A stretch of 8,218 nucleotides of DNA. It comes from Thermoleophilia bacterium (GTDB lineage: Bacteria; Actinomycetota; Thermoleophilia; Gaiellales; SKUG01). A model generated the notes under the pieces. That model was given only the letters and a program-made list of their open reading frames with translations. It did not search any database and was not told the origin of the DNA. The stretch spans positions 1-8,218 of the forward strand of contig SKUG01000033.1 in the NCBI GenBank assembly GCA_007122215.1, read 5' to 3'. The position numbers were made by a program, and so were the translations under genes. Shown in pieces: positions 1 to 6,911 of the stretch (the first letter of the stretch is position 1; each line of letters opens with the position of its first letter).

Positions 1-423
1 GCCATCGACGAGTACGAGCCGCTGGCGCTGGGCCTGGTCGGGGCCGAGGGCTGGCTGATCGCCCGCGACGGGCGCGTGCTGGCCCGGGCCGAGCTCGGGG
101 CATGGTCGGAGCAGGTCCCGGTCGTGCGCCTGCAGCGGCGCTCGGTCCGCGCCGGCGACCGGGTGGGGGACGAGCCCGGCCTGCGCCTGCTGCGAGCGGT
201 GCCACGGACCTTCCCGGCAACGATCGAGCAGGTCGAGCAGATCGACGCCGGGCTGGCAGCGACCATGCGCGGAGGCGGCCGGATCATCCTGGGCAGGCCG
301 AGCGACCTGCAGCTCAAGCTGGAGGTTGCCGAACGGATGCTGCAGGTGCGTGAGGACGCTCCCTTTGCCAGCCACTCCTACATCGACGTATCCGTTCCGG
401 CCCGGCCGGCAATCCGGTCGTGA
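1..423 (+). CDS. ftsQ: Cell division protein FtsQ (DivIB), C-terminal part; 5' end outside window
   Basis: The frame is open from base 1 to a TGA at 421-423 and gives 140 residues, the C-terminal half of FtsQ. FtsQ is a bitopic membrane protein of the divisome that links the FtsB/FtsL pair to the septal peptidoglycan synthase on the outer face of the membrane. Visible family features are the beta-domain core with [13 protein letters not shown] near residues 17-29, the stretch [24 protein letters not shown], read here as two adjoining pieces (about 66-75 and 76-89), and the [10 protein letters not shown] tail that closes actinobacterial FtsQ. The cytoplasmic tail, membrane segment and POTRA domain lie before the window. 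ftsZ follows after 64 nt, the usual dcw-cluster order. Assignment rests on the C-terminal signature plus the ftsZ neighbour; no alternative fits as well. Confidence 0.88.
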   Translation, partial: AIDEYEPLALGLVGAEGWLIARDGRVLARAELGAWSEQVPVVRLQRRSVRAGDRVGDEPGLRLLRAVPRTFPATIEQVEQIDAGLAATMRGGGRIILGRPSDLQLKLEVAERMLQVREDAPFASHSYIDVSVPARPAIRS

Positions 424-487
424 TGTCCGGGCCGAACCGGTAGGTTCCACTCCATCGACCAGCGCGACAAGGCATGGTGTCAGGCAG

Positions 488-1573
488 ATGAATGACAGGG
501 ACAGCTATCTCGCCCGGATCAAGGTGGTGGGCGTCGGTGGCGGCGGCACCAACGCCGTCAACCGGATGATCGAGTCAGGCCTCCGTGGCGTCGGCTTCAT
601 CGCCGTCAACACCGATGCCCAGGCGCTGCTGATGTGCGACGCGCAGACCAAGATCCACATCGGATCGAAGCTCACCCGGGGCCTCGGGGCCGGGGCTGAC
701 CCGAGCATCGGCCAGGAAGCCGCCATGGAGAGCCGGGACGAGCTCAAGGAGGCCATCAAGGGCGCCGACATGGTGTTCGTCACCGCCGGCGAGGGAGGTG
801 GCACGGGAACCGGTGCGGCCCCGGTCATCGCCGAGATCGCGCGTGAGCTCGGTGCCCTCACGGTGGGCGTCGTGACGCGCCCCTTCTCCTTCGAGGGCAA
901 CAAGCGGGCAGGCTCGGCGGAGAAGGGCATCAAGGCCCTCGCCGACAAGGTCGACACCCTGATCGTGATCCCCAACGACAAGCTGCTGCAGGTCGTCGAG
1001 AAGCGCACGAGCATCGTCGATGCCTTCCGCGTCGCCGACGACGTGCTGCGCCAGGGCGTCCAGGGCATCACCGACCTGATCACCGTTCCGGGGCTGATCA
1101 ACCTCGACTTCGCCGACGTGCGAACCATCATGTCCGATGCAGGCTCGGCGCTGATGGGGATCGGCACCGCTGCCGCCGACAACCGTGCTGCCGAGGCGGC
1201 CAAGGCCGCGATCTCCTCGCCGCTGCTCGAGTCCAACGTCGAGGGCGCCACGGGCATCCTGCTGAACATCACCGGTGGCCCCGACCTCGGCCTGTTCGAG
1301 GTGAACGAGGCAGCAGAGATCATCTCCAGCGCGGCCGACTCCAGCGCGAACATCATCTTCGGTGCGGTCATCGACGAGGACATGGGCGACGAGGTGCGCG
1401 TCACCGTGGTCGCCACCGGCTTCGATCGTCGGGGCGGGACCCGGCCAGCAGCCGCCATGGCTGGCCGGCCCGTCGAGCCGGCCACCAGCCGGCGCCTCGA
1501 CGAGCCCCGGCATGGGCACGGGGGACAGGACCCGGACCTCGACGTGCCCTCGTTCCTGCGCGATGGCGACTGA
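488..1573 (+). CDS. ftsZ: Cell division GTPase FtsZ
   Basis: The 361-residue product is the tubulin homologue that polymerises with GTP into the cytoplasmic Z-ring. It has the N-terminal nucleotide-binding GVGGGGTNA (15-23), the tubulin signature GGGTGTGAA (103-111), the synergy-loop segment NLDFADV (205-211) carrying the acidic residues that complete the neighbouring subunit's GTPase site, and a C-terminal peptide DLDVPSFL (350-357) that docks partner proteins such as SepF or FtsA. The globular core ends near GFD (311-313). The linker to the C-terminal peptide is only about 35 residues, shorter than in many actinobacteria. The ATG at 488 gives the normal short N-terminus before [10 protein letters not shown]. 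The frame is open further upstream, to 326 and beyond, but that part overlaps ftsQ and shows no FtsZ similarity. No good Shine-Dalgarno precedes the ATG, so expression may depend on a weak site or on coupling to ftsQ. Confidence 0.98.
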   Translation: MNDRDSYLARIKVVGVGGGGTNAVNRMIESGLRGVGFIAVNTDAQALLMCDAQTKIHIGSKLTRGLGAGADPSIGQEAAMESRDELKEAIKGADMVFVTAGEGGGTGTGAAPVIAEIARELGALTVGVVTRPFSFEGNKRAGSAEKGIKALADKVDTLIVIPNDKLLQVVEKRTSIVDAFRVADDVLRQGVQGITDLITVPGLINLDFADVRTIMSDAGSALMGIGTAAADNRAAEAAKAAISSPLLESNVEGATGILLNITGGPDLGLFEVNEAAEIISSAADSSANIIFGAVIDEDMGDEVRVTVVATGFDRRGGTRPAAAMAGRPVEPATSRRLDEPRHGHGGQDPDLDVPSFLRDGD

Positions 1574-2432
1574 GCAGGGCAGCACCGCTCCGGCCGCCGC
1601 CCGGCGCGCGCTCGACGAGGTCCGGCTGATCGCCGAGGCCGCCGGCGAGCACGTCCGGCGTGCCGCTGACTCCGAGCTCGGCGTGGCCCGCAAGACCGAG
1701 TCCCACCGGCTCGACATCGTCACGCGCGTCGACCTCGAGGTCGAGCAGCTCGTCTGCGATGCGATCCGCGAGGTCTCGCCCGATGCCACGATCATCGCCG
1801 AGGAGCGCGGCCTCGAGCAGGCCGCCGACCTCGACAGCGACCGCCACGAGGAGGGCCCGGAGGCCTTCGACGTGCTCGGGCGCCGCGGCGTGGACTCGAT
1901 CGAGGACCTGTGGCTGGTGGATCCGCTCGATGGCACCGTCAACTACGCCCACGGCATCCCGCTGTGCGCGGTGTCGATCGCCCGCTACAGCCGCGGGCGC
2001 CACGTGGCGTCGGCGATCCACGCACCCATGCTGGGCGAGGCCTACGAGGTTGCCGAGGGCGGGCCTGCCACCTGCAACGGCGATACCATCCGGGTCTCCA
2101 GCCGCACGGAGCTGGAGGAGTGCCTGCTCGCGGTGGGCAGCACCCACCACCCGCTGGTGCGCGAGGTCACGCGGCCCTGCCTGGGCTGGCGGCGCATCGG
2201 CTCGGCTGCGATCTCCTTCGCGTACGTTGCCTGCGGGCGCTTCGATGCCTACCTGCAGCTCGGTCGCCTCGCTCCCTGGGACTATGCTGCCGGCGTGCCG
2301 CTCGTGCGTGCTGCCGGGGGGACCATCAGCGAGTTCATCGACCGGCGCTGGCAGGACCCGGTCTGGCGGCCGGCATCGGTCGTCGCCGCAACCCCCTACC
2401 TGCGCGAGCAGGTGGTCTCGATCCCCCACTGA
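1563..2432 (+). CDS. Inositol monophosphatase family phosphatase (SuhB/HisN-like)
   Basis: The 289-residue product belongs to the Mg2+-dependent, lithium-sensitive phosphatase superfamily. Members hydrolyse inositol-1-phosphate, histidinol phosphate, PAP or fructose-1,6-bisphosphate. The metal-site motifs are in order: AEE (79-81, the family's GEE), DPLDGT (120-125) within [12 protein letters not shown], and WDYAAG (239-244) near the C-terminus, followed by AGGTISEF. About 38 residues separate AEE from DPLDGT, some 20 more than in compact members; the extra part is acidic ([12 protein letters not shown]). The ATG at 1563 lies inside the end of ftsZ (11-nt overlap), which suggests translational coupling. 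In actinobacteria such enzymes often supply inositol for phosphatidylinositol lipids or mycothiol, or serve as histidinol phosphatase. The motifs do not decide among these, so I give no gene symbol. The family assignment is firm and the substrate unknown. Confidence 0.9.
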   Translation: MATEQGSTAPAAARRALDEVRLIAEAAGEHVRRAADSELGVARKTESHRLDIVTRVDLEVEQLVCDAIREVSPDATIIAEERGLEQAADLDSDRHEEGPEAFDVLGRRGVDSIEDLWLVDPLDGTVNYAHGIPLCAVSIARYSRGRHVASAIHAPMLGEAYEVAEGGPATCNGDTIRVSSRTELEECLLAVGSTHHPLVREVTRPCLGWRRIGSAAISFAYVACGRFDAYLQLGRLAPWDYAAGVPLVRAAGGTISEFIDRRWQDPVWRPASVVAATPYLREQVVSIPH

Positions 2433-2449
2433 AGGGCGGCTCCGGCCCT
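2433..2449 (+). terminator. Possible weak hairpin after the phosphatase gene
   Basis: Immediately after the stop codon, AGGGC (2433-2437) can pair with GCCCT (2445-2449) around a 7-nt loop. There is no T-rich tract after it, so this could be a weak or factor-dependent terminator, or chance in GC-rich DNA. It lies in the 95-nt gap before the next gene, which may therefore be partly separated from ftsZ transcription. Confidence 0.25.
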
Positions 2450-2527
2450 GCCATCCGAGCAGGTCGGCGTGCCATCCCGCAGCTGCGCGTTACCGTTCTG
2501 CCTGCACCGGGAACGATCACCCTGCCG

Positions 2528-3856
2528 ATGCCCGAGCGCCCTGACATCATCCCGCCGTCGGGGCGGGGACCCGCACCCCCGCAGCGTCCCGTGCTGGCCG
2601 TGGTGCTCGTCCTGCTGTTCGCGCTGATGGCAGCGACGGCAGCAGTCTCCCAGGAACGCTCCGGCCGCCAGGTCGTCATATCTGCCGCCGACATCGACTC
2701 CTACCTGCTCTCCAAGGGATCGCCCATGGCCGGGCAGGGCGCGGCATTCATCGCCAGCGGCGGGGCATGGCAGGTCGACCCCCGACTGCTCGTTGCCATC
2801 GCCGGTGCCGAGTCGAGCTTCGGGACGATCACCTGCGGCTCGTTCAACGCCTGGGGCTGGGGATGCCCGAACCGCTCGTTCCAGTTCGAGTCGTGGGCGG
2901 ACGGGATCGAGACCGTCACCCGTGGCCTGCGCGAGAACTACCTCTCGGAGGGGCGCACGAGCGTGGCGCTGATCCATGCCAAGTACGCACCGATCGGGGC
3001 CGACAACGACCCGACCGGCCTCAACAACGCCTGGACGGCCAACGTCTCGCGGTTCCTGGTCGAGCTCGGGGGCGACCCCGACAACATCGACCTGCTCGGC
3101 GTTGCGGGAACCCGCCTGATCGGCCTGCCGGTGGACCCATTCAGCGACGCCGGCGCCTATGCTGCCTCCAGCGGCGAGCAGCCGACCGGAGGCGTGGAGG
3201 TCCAGCGGGCCGGGCCACCTGCCCGCGTTCGCATCGACCTCGAGAACGTCGGTGCGGCAACCTGGACGGGGCAGGACGTTCGACTGCGCCGGATCGATGC
3301 CAACGCCGCGATCCGCAGCGCACCCCTGGCAGGGCTCGCCACGGACGAGGTCGAGCCCGGCGATCCAGCGGGCTTCACGGTCGAGCTGGTGGCCGCCGCT
3401 GGAGCCGCGGGGACCCATCTCACCCGCTGGCGGCTGGAGGGCCCTGCGGGAACCTTCGGCGAGCCCGTGGAGGTGGAGGTCTCGGTCGTCGAGGAGCGCC
3501 TGCGCTGGGCCAACCTCGAGCTGGAGCTTCCGTCCGCCCTGCGCGTCGGCGAGCCTGCCCGCATCGTGGTGCGGGTCGAGAACGCCGGCGCCCGCACGTG
3601 GGGACGGGATGGCGACGGCCAGGCAGCCCTCGGCGTGCTGCGACAGGCAGGCCCGGAGCTGGCGACCGAGGCGTGGATCGAGCCACGCATCCCGGCGCTG
3701 CTCCTGGAGCGTAGCGTCGCGCCCGGAGAGCGCGGCAGCTTCGCCTTCGAGGTCGAGGCGAGCGAGCGCGGCACCGCCCGCCTCGAGCTGCAGCCCATCC
3801 TCGTCGACCGCTGGATCGGCCCGCGTCCCATGATCCTCGAGGTCGAGGTCCGCTAG
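2528..3856 (+). CDS. Membrane-anchored or secreted glucosaminidase/lysozyme-like protein with two Ig-like (NBR1/FW-type) domains
   Basis: The 442-residue protein starts with a proline-rich cytoplasmic stretch and a hydrophobic segment at about 22-40 (VLAVVLVLLFALMAATAAV), an uncleaved anchor or signal peptide. Residues about 50-185 look like a lysozyme-fold peptidoglycan hydrolase. VDPRLLVAIAGAESSFG holds the likely catalytic Glu95; then come NAWGWG, SWADGIETVTRGL, YAPIGADNDPTGLNN and a WTANVSRFL helix. This pattern is typical of glucosaminidase-domain proteins (FlgJ/LytG type). Cys103 and Cys113 could form a disulfide. Two beta-sandwich modules follow, about 221-321 and 327-442. Each has an N-x-G-x-x-x-W motif (ENVGAATW, ENAGARTW) and a PGxxxxF motif, and the first ends with a WRLEGPAGTFGEP strand resembling NBR1/FW domains. 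The ATG at 2528 places the hydrophobic segment correctly; its ribosome site is weak. A cell-wall cleavage or remodelling role is inferred, and a lytic transglycosylase cannot be excluded. Confidence 0.75.
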   Translation: MPERPDIIPPSGRGPAPPQRPVLAVVLVLLFALMAATAAVSQERSGRQVVISAADIDSYLLSKGSPMAGQGAAFIASGGAWQVDPRLLVAIAGAESSFGTITCGSFNAWGWGCPNRSFQFESWADGIETVTRGLRENYLSEGRTSVALIHAKYAPIGADNDPTGLNNAWTANVSRFLVELGGDPDNIDLLGVAGTRLIGLPVDPFSDAGAYAASSGEQPTGGVEVQRAGPPARVRIDLENVGAATWTGQDVRLRRIDANAAIRSAPLAGLATDEVEPGDPAGFTVELVAAAGAAGTHLTRWRLEGPAGTFGEPVEVEVSVVEERLRWANLELELPSALRVGEPARIVVRVENAGARTWGRDGDGQAALGVLRQAGPELATEAWIEPRIPALLLERSVAPGERGSFAFEVEASERGTARLELQPILVDRWIGPRPMILEVEVR

Positions 3857-3877
3857 GGACCCGGGGTCGGTTGCGAT

Positions 3878-3906
3878 TTGTGCTGGCGGGGCGGATCGCG
3901 TACGAT
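3878..3906 (+). promoter_or_regulatory. Predicted promoter of the rplU-rpmA-obgE operon
   Basis: TTGTGC (3878-3883) and TACGAT (3901-3906) are separated by 17 nt and fit a sigma-70-type -35/-10 pair with an actinobacterial TANNNT -10. Transcription would start near 3912-3914, giving a leader of about 66 nt. It is the only convincing pair in the 123-nt gap before rplU. Confidence 0.5.
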
Positions 3907-3925
3907 ACGCGTTCGCACCGGTGCG
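3897..3925. promoter_or_regulatory. Two adjacent dyads over the -10 box and start site of the rplU promoter
   Basis: CGCGTA-cga-TACGCG (3897-3911) is an inverted repeat with 6-nt arms that encloses the predicted -10 hexamer. Two bases later CGCACCGGTGCG (3914-3925) is a perfect 12-bp palindrome at the expected transcription start and first leader bases. Either could be an operator, and the second could fold at the 5' end of the mRNA. The base pairing is seen directly; a regulatory role is inferred, and GC-rich DNA makes short palindromes fairly common. Confidence 0.35.
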
Positions 3926-3979
3926 CAGGCGCCCCGGTTGGCGTGGGCACAAGTCGCACGCCAGACACAGGAGACCCTC

Positions 3980-4288
3980 ATGCAGGCAGTCATAGAACTC
4001 GGTGGGCACCAGTACCGCGTGTCGGCCGGCGACACCATCGTGATCGATGACCCGGGCACCGACGAGCCGACTGCCCGCGTGCTGATGACGGCAGACAAGG
4101 GCAAGGTCGTCACCGGGCCGAAGGCCGATGCCGCCACGGTCACGCTCAAGGTCACCCGCCGCTTCAACGAGCGCCTGCCCCGCGTGATGAGGTTCCGTCC
4201 CAAGCAGGGTGGCTCCAGCAAGCGCACCATTGGGCATCGTCGACACCGCGCCGAGGTGCGTGTCGAGAAGATCACCGCACAGGCATAA
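3980..4288 (+). CDS. rplU: 50S ribosomal protein L21
   Basis: The product is 102 residues, the usual length for bL21, a protein of the large subunit that binds 23S rRNA. The family start [16 protein letters not shown] (residues 3-18) is clear. The central [15 protein letters not shown] and the basic C-terminal [18 protein letters not shown], matching the family's GHRQ-type signature, complete the match. The ATG at 3980 is preceded by AGGAGA (3969-3974) at 5-nt spacing, which settles the start. It is the first gene of an rplU-rpmA-obgE operon, the order found across most bacteria, and has its own predicted promoter just upstream. No truncation or odd feature is seen. Confidence 0.97.
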   Translation: MQAVIELGGHQYRVSAGDTIVIDDPGTDEPTARVLMTADKGKVVTGPKADAATVTLKVTRRFNERLPRVMRFRPKQGGSSKRTIGHRRHRAEVRVEKITAQA

Positions 4289-4293
4289 GGAGG
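4287..4293 (+). promoter_or_regulatory. Strong Shine-Dalgarno for rpmA
   Basis: AAGGAGG overlaps the rplU stop codon (TAA at 4286-4288) and lies 5 nt before the GTG at 4299. It fixes the non-ATG start of rpmA and fits coupled L21/L27 translation. Confidence 0.85.
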
Positions 4294-4298
4294 ACGCC

Positions 4299-4559
4299 GT
4301 GGCCCACAAGAAGGGACAGGGATCAGTCAAGAACGGCCGCGACTCCGAGTCCAAGCGGCTGGGCGTGAAGGCGTTCGACGGCGAGGCCGTCACGGCAGGC
4401 ACGATCATCGTTCGCCAGCGCGGCACCCGCTTCCGCCCGGGCGATGGGACCGGCATCGGCCGCGACCACACCGTCTTTGCCAAGCGTGACGGGTTCGTCA
4501 AGTTCACCCGGGGCCGCCGCGGACGCTTTGCCCACGTGCTCGACGAGCGAAGCGCCTAG
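4299..4559 (+). CDS. rpmA: 50S ribosomal protein L27
   Basis: The 86-residue product is bL27, whose N-terminal tail reaches the peptidyl-transferase centre. The tail reads [16 protein letters not shown], close to the canonical family start. The N-terminal extension found in Firmicutes is absent, so no proteolytic maturation is expected. Further family segments are [29 protein letters not shown] (about 46-54) and the basic [12 protein letters not shown] near the end. The GTG start is supported by the strong ribosome site at 4287-4293 and by the exact family N-terminus. The gap to rplU is 10 nt and to obgE 27 nt, consistent with a single transcript. Confidence 0.97.
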   Translation: MAHKKGQGSVKNGRDSESKRLGVKAFDGEAVTAGTIIVRQRGTRFRPGDGTGIGRDHTVFAKRDGFVKFTRGRRGRFAHVLDERSA

Positions 4560-4586
4560 GTCCCGTGCGGGCACGGCTGTCGCTGC

Positions 4587-5930
4587 GTGTTCCATGACCG
4601 CGTGACGCTCCTGGTTGCCGCTGGTCGTGGCGGTGACGGGTCTGCATCGTTCCGCCGCGAGGCCCACGTCCCCCGTGGAGGCCCGGACGGCGGTGATGGC
4701 GGTGCCGGTGGCAACGTCGTGCTGCGCGTCGAGGGGCGCCGTCGAGACCTCGCACACCTCCGGTCCCACGCGCGCATGCAGGCCGGTGCCGGCGGCGCCG
4801 GAGCACGTCGCAACCGACACGGAGCAGACGGGGAGGACTGCGTCGTCGAGGTCCCCCCGGGCACCCAGGTGATGGGACCCGATGGCAGCAGGCTCTGTGA
4901 CCTCACGGCTGACGGCCAGGAGTTCGTGGTGGCGCGCGGCGGGCAGGGAGGCCGCGGCAACACCAACTTCGTCTCGGCGACCCGCCAGGCACCATCGTTC
5001 GCCGAGGTCGGCCTGCCAGGGGAGGAGCTCGAGGTCGAGCTGCGGCTGAAGCTGCTCGCCGACGTCGCGTTGGTCGGGGCACCCAACGCCGGCAAGTCCT
5101 CGCTGCTGCGACGCGTGTCCAACGCGCGGCCACGGGTCGGTGCCTACCCCTTCACGACCCTCGTGCCGGTCCTGGGCACGGTCGACCGGCCCGATGGCAG
5201 CCAGTTCACCGTCGTTGACGTGCCCGGCCTGCTCGATGGCGCCAGCGAGGGGCACGGCCTCGGCCACGACTTCCTGCCGCACCTCGAGCGGGTGACGGTG
5301 ATCGCCCAGCTGGTCCCCCTCGACCAGGACCCCGCTGCCGCCGCGCAGGACGTCGAGACGATCTCACGCGAGCTGTGGGCCTACGACCCGGGCATTGCAC
5401 GCCGTGACCGTCTCGTCGTGCTCTCCAAGCGAGACCTCGTGGACGATGCGCAGGTCGAGGCCGTCCGGGCAGCGGTGAGCGATGCGCTGGCCGGCATGGA
5501 GGGACAGCTGGGGACGATCGTGGGAATGGTGGCCGTCTCCAGCGCAACGGGGAAGGGGCTGCCTGACCTGCTCGGGCTGCTCTACCGGCTGAGCCTCGGC
5601 GAGCAGCCCGACGCGCCGTTCCCGCATGGCCGGGGATCCGATGTGCGGCTGCCTGCCGAGCCATCCCTGGCCGAGCTCGAGGACTTCCGGGTGTATCGCC
5701 CCCAGCCCACGCGTCGCCGCTGGAGCATCCTTCGCGATCGGGACGGCCTGCGCGTGGTCGGCGAGCCGCGCCTCCACGAGCTCGCCGAGCGGGCAGCCAG
5801 CGGCGACGATGATGCCATCGTCGAGCTCAACGAGTGGCTCGACAGCCACGGCGTGACGGCGGCGCTGCGTGCAGCCGGGATGTCAGGGGGGCAGCCGGTC
5901 ACGGTCGCAGGGCACGTGTTCGAGCCCTGA
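4587..5930 (+). CDS. obgE: Obg family GTPase (ribosome assembly)
   Basis: The 447-residue protein has the three Obg parts. The glycine-rich Obg fold covers about 1-158, with GRGGDG, RGGPDGGDGG and ARGGQGGRGN. The G domain covers about 159-335 and an OCT domain about 365-447 (FRVYRPQP near its start). G motifs are G1 GAPNAGKS (164-171), G2 in YPFTT (187-191), G3 DVPG (211-214), G4 SKRD (280-283) and G5 SSA (318-320). Obg acts late in 50S assembly and in growth and stringent control. G4 departs from the family's NKxD: Asn is Ser. The GTG at 4587 gives the family start MFHDRV (compare MFVDRV); its ribosome site is poor, so coupling to rpmA is likely. The C-terminal OCT domain is complete. The stop codon lies in a hairpin shared with the convergent gene. 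Confidence 0.96.
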   Translation: MFHDRVTLLVAAGRGGDGSASFRREAHVPRGGPDGGDGGAGGNVVLRVEGRRRDLAHLRSHARMQAGAGGAGARRNRHGADGEDCVVEVPPGTQVMGPDGSRLCDLTADGQEFVVARGGQGGRGNTNFVSATRQAPSFAEVGLPGEELEVELRLKLLADVALVGAPNAGKSSLLRRVSNARPRVGAYPFTTLVPVLGTVDRPDGSQFTVVDVPGLLDGASEGHGLGHDFLPHLERVTVIAQLVPLDQDPAAAAQDVETISRELWAYDPGIARRDRLVVLSKRDLVDDAQVEAVRAAVSDALAGMEGQLGTIVGMVAVSSATGKGLPDLLGLLYRLSLGEQPDAPFPHGRGSDVRLPAEPSLAELEDFRVYRPQPTRRRWSILRDRDGLRVVGEPRLHELAERAASGDDDAIVELNEWLDSHGVTAALRAAGMSGGQPVTVAGHVFEP

Positions 5931-5953
5931 GGGACCTGCCTGGTCGACTCAGG
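5926..5953. terminator. Bidirectional hairpin spanning both stop codons of convergent genes
   Basis: CCTGAG (5926-5931) pairs with CTCAGG (5948-5953), and inside it GACC (5933-5936) pairs with GGTC (5942-5945) around the 5-nt loop TGCCT. A small 1x2 internal loop separates the two stems. The obgE TGA (5928-5930) sits in the left arm and the TGA of the minus-strand gene (5951-5949) in the right arm. There is no T tract on either side, so the hairpin resembles the U-less terminators seen in GC-rich bacteria. It would serve transcripts from both directions across an 18-nt gap. Confidence 0.55.
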
Positions 5954-6911
5954 ACCGGGACCGGGCGCGGGCGAGCACGGTCTCCATGATCCGGTCGGAC
6001 ACCGGTGCGCCGGTGACCTGCTGGATCGCGCCGCCGGGGCTGGAGTTGACCTCGACGACCATCATCCCCGTGGGCGACTGGTGGGAGCGGATCAGGTCCA
6101 CGCCTGCCACGTCGAGCCCGAGCGCGTCGGTGGCCGCCAGTGCCTGCCCACGCTGGGCATCGCTGAGGACGGCCGGTCGGGCGCTGCCCCCGCTGTGCAG
6201 GTTGGAACGCATGCTGCCATCGGCTGCGGTTCGCTGCATGGCTGCCACCAGCCGCGGCGAGCCCGACGGCTCGCGCACCACCAGCGCCCGCAGGTCGCTG
6301 GCACCGGCCTCGGCAAGGAACTCCTGCGCCAGCATCCGGGGGTCGAGGTCGTCCACGTGGGGCAGGGCGTTGCGGGCGGCCAGCCGGTCGTAGATCCCGA
6401 AGACGGTGTCGGCATGCTCCTGGGCTGCGCGCTGGGAGTGGTGGATCGTGATGCCCTTGCCCTGGCTGCCCTGCGGCACCTTGAGCACCAGCGGGGTGCC
6501 CAGGGCATCCACCGCAGCGGCGACGTCCTCCGGGCCGGCCAGCGGGATGGTGCGGGGATGGGCCACGCCCGCCTGCTCGAGCAGGACGGCCGTCCGCAGC
6601 TTGTTGGCGGCCGCTGCCACGCTGTCGGGCTCGTTGACGACGGGCATGCCCGCACGCTGCAGGTTGCGGATGCCGTCGAGGGTCGCTGCCGGCAGCTGCG
6701 AGCCGCCGCGCACCAGGACGACGTCTGCAGCCTCGATGGGGCGGGCTCCGGCGGGGCCGCGCAGGTCGCTGCCATGGAACACGACGTCCGCGCCGAGGGT
6801 CCGGGCGCTGGCCAGCAGCCGCGCCTTGGCGGGGACGTTCGCATCCGCGGTCTCCCCGACGACCGCCACCAGGGGCCGAGCCCGGGCAGCTGCTGGTGCG
6901 ATCATGCTCAC
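5949..6911 (-). CDS. RimK-like ATP-grasp ligase, canonical member of the trio
   Basis: The 320-residue protein resembles the RimK/LysX branch of ATP-grasp enzymes, which join a carboxylate to an amine through an acyl phosphate, often adding amino acids to a peptide, protein or cofactor. A Rossmann-like N-domain (about 12-95) ends in VVNEP. ATP-grasp elements follow in order: NKLRT (103-107, Lys104), VLKVPQGSQGKG (142-152, Lys144 and the glycine loop), AQEF (195-198), DLRALVV (206-212), RSNLHSGG (235-242), VDLIRS (271-276) and VEVNSSPGG (286-294) with the metal ligands Glu287 and Asn289. The GTG at 6911 overlaps the upstream stop codon by 4 nt and has AGGGGA 5 nt before it; an ATG two codons later (6905) is the alternative. 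It is last in a minus-strand operon of ATP-grasp genes. The substrate is unknown; no rpsF or lysW-like gene is in view. Confidence 0.88.
   Translation of the reverse strand: MSMIAPAAARARPLVAVVGETADANVPAKARLLASARTLGADVVFHGSDLRGPAGARPIEAADVVLVRGGSQLPAATLDGIRNLQRAGMPVVNEPDSVAAAANKLRTAVLLEQAGVAHPRTIPLAGPEDVAAAVDALGTPLVLKVPQGSQGKGITIHHSQRAAQEHADTVFGIYDRLAARNALPHVDDLDPRMLAQEFLAEAGASDLRALVVREPSGSPRLVAAMQRTAADGSMRSNLHSGGSARPAVLSDAQRGQALAATDALGLDVAGVDLIRSHQSPTGMMVVEVNSSPGGAIQQVTGAPVSDRIMETVLARARSRS

Noticed and set aside
326..487. Upstream extension of the ftsZ frame to an ATG at 326
   Set aside because: It overlaps ftsQ by about 100 nt, and the added residues do not resemble any FtsZ N-terminus; the ATG at 488 gives the family start.
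575..1942. 455-residue minus-strand frame across ftsZ and the phosphatase gene
   Set aside because: It is a codon-bias shadow of two certain genes and has no motif of its own.
1910..2527. Upstream extension of the glucosaminidase-like frame
   Set aside because: It would overlap the phosphatase gene almost to 2432 and put the hydrophobic anchor more than 200 residues in; the ATG at 2528 places it at the N-terminus.
3871..3906. TTGCGA at 3871-3876 as the -35 box of the rplU promoter
   Set aside because: It is 24 nt from the -10 box, too far for a sigma-70-type promoter; TTGTGC at 3878 is at 17 nt.
2396..4507. 703-residue open frame on the minus strand
   Set aside because: It lies antisense to three well-supported genes and reads through their intergenic gaps. 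Its composition is that of a GC-rich shadow frame, with no recognisable domain.
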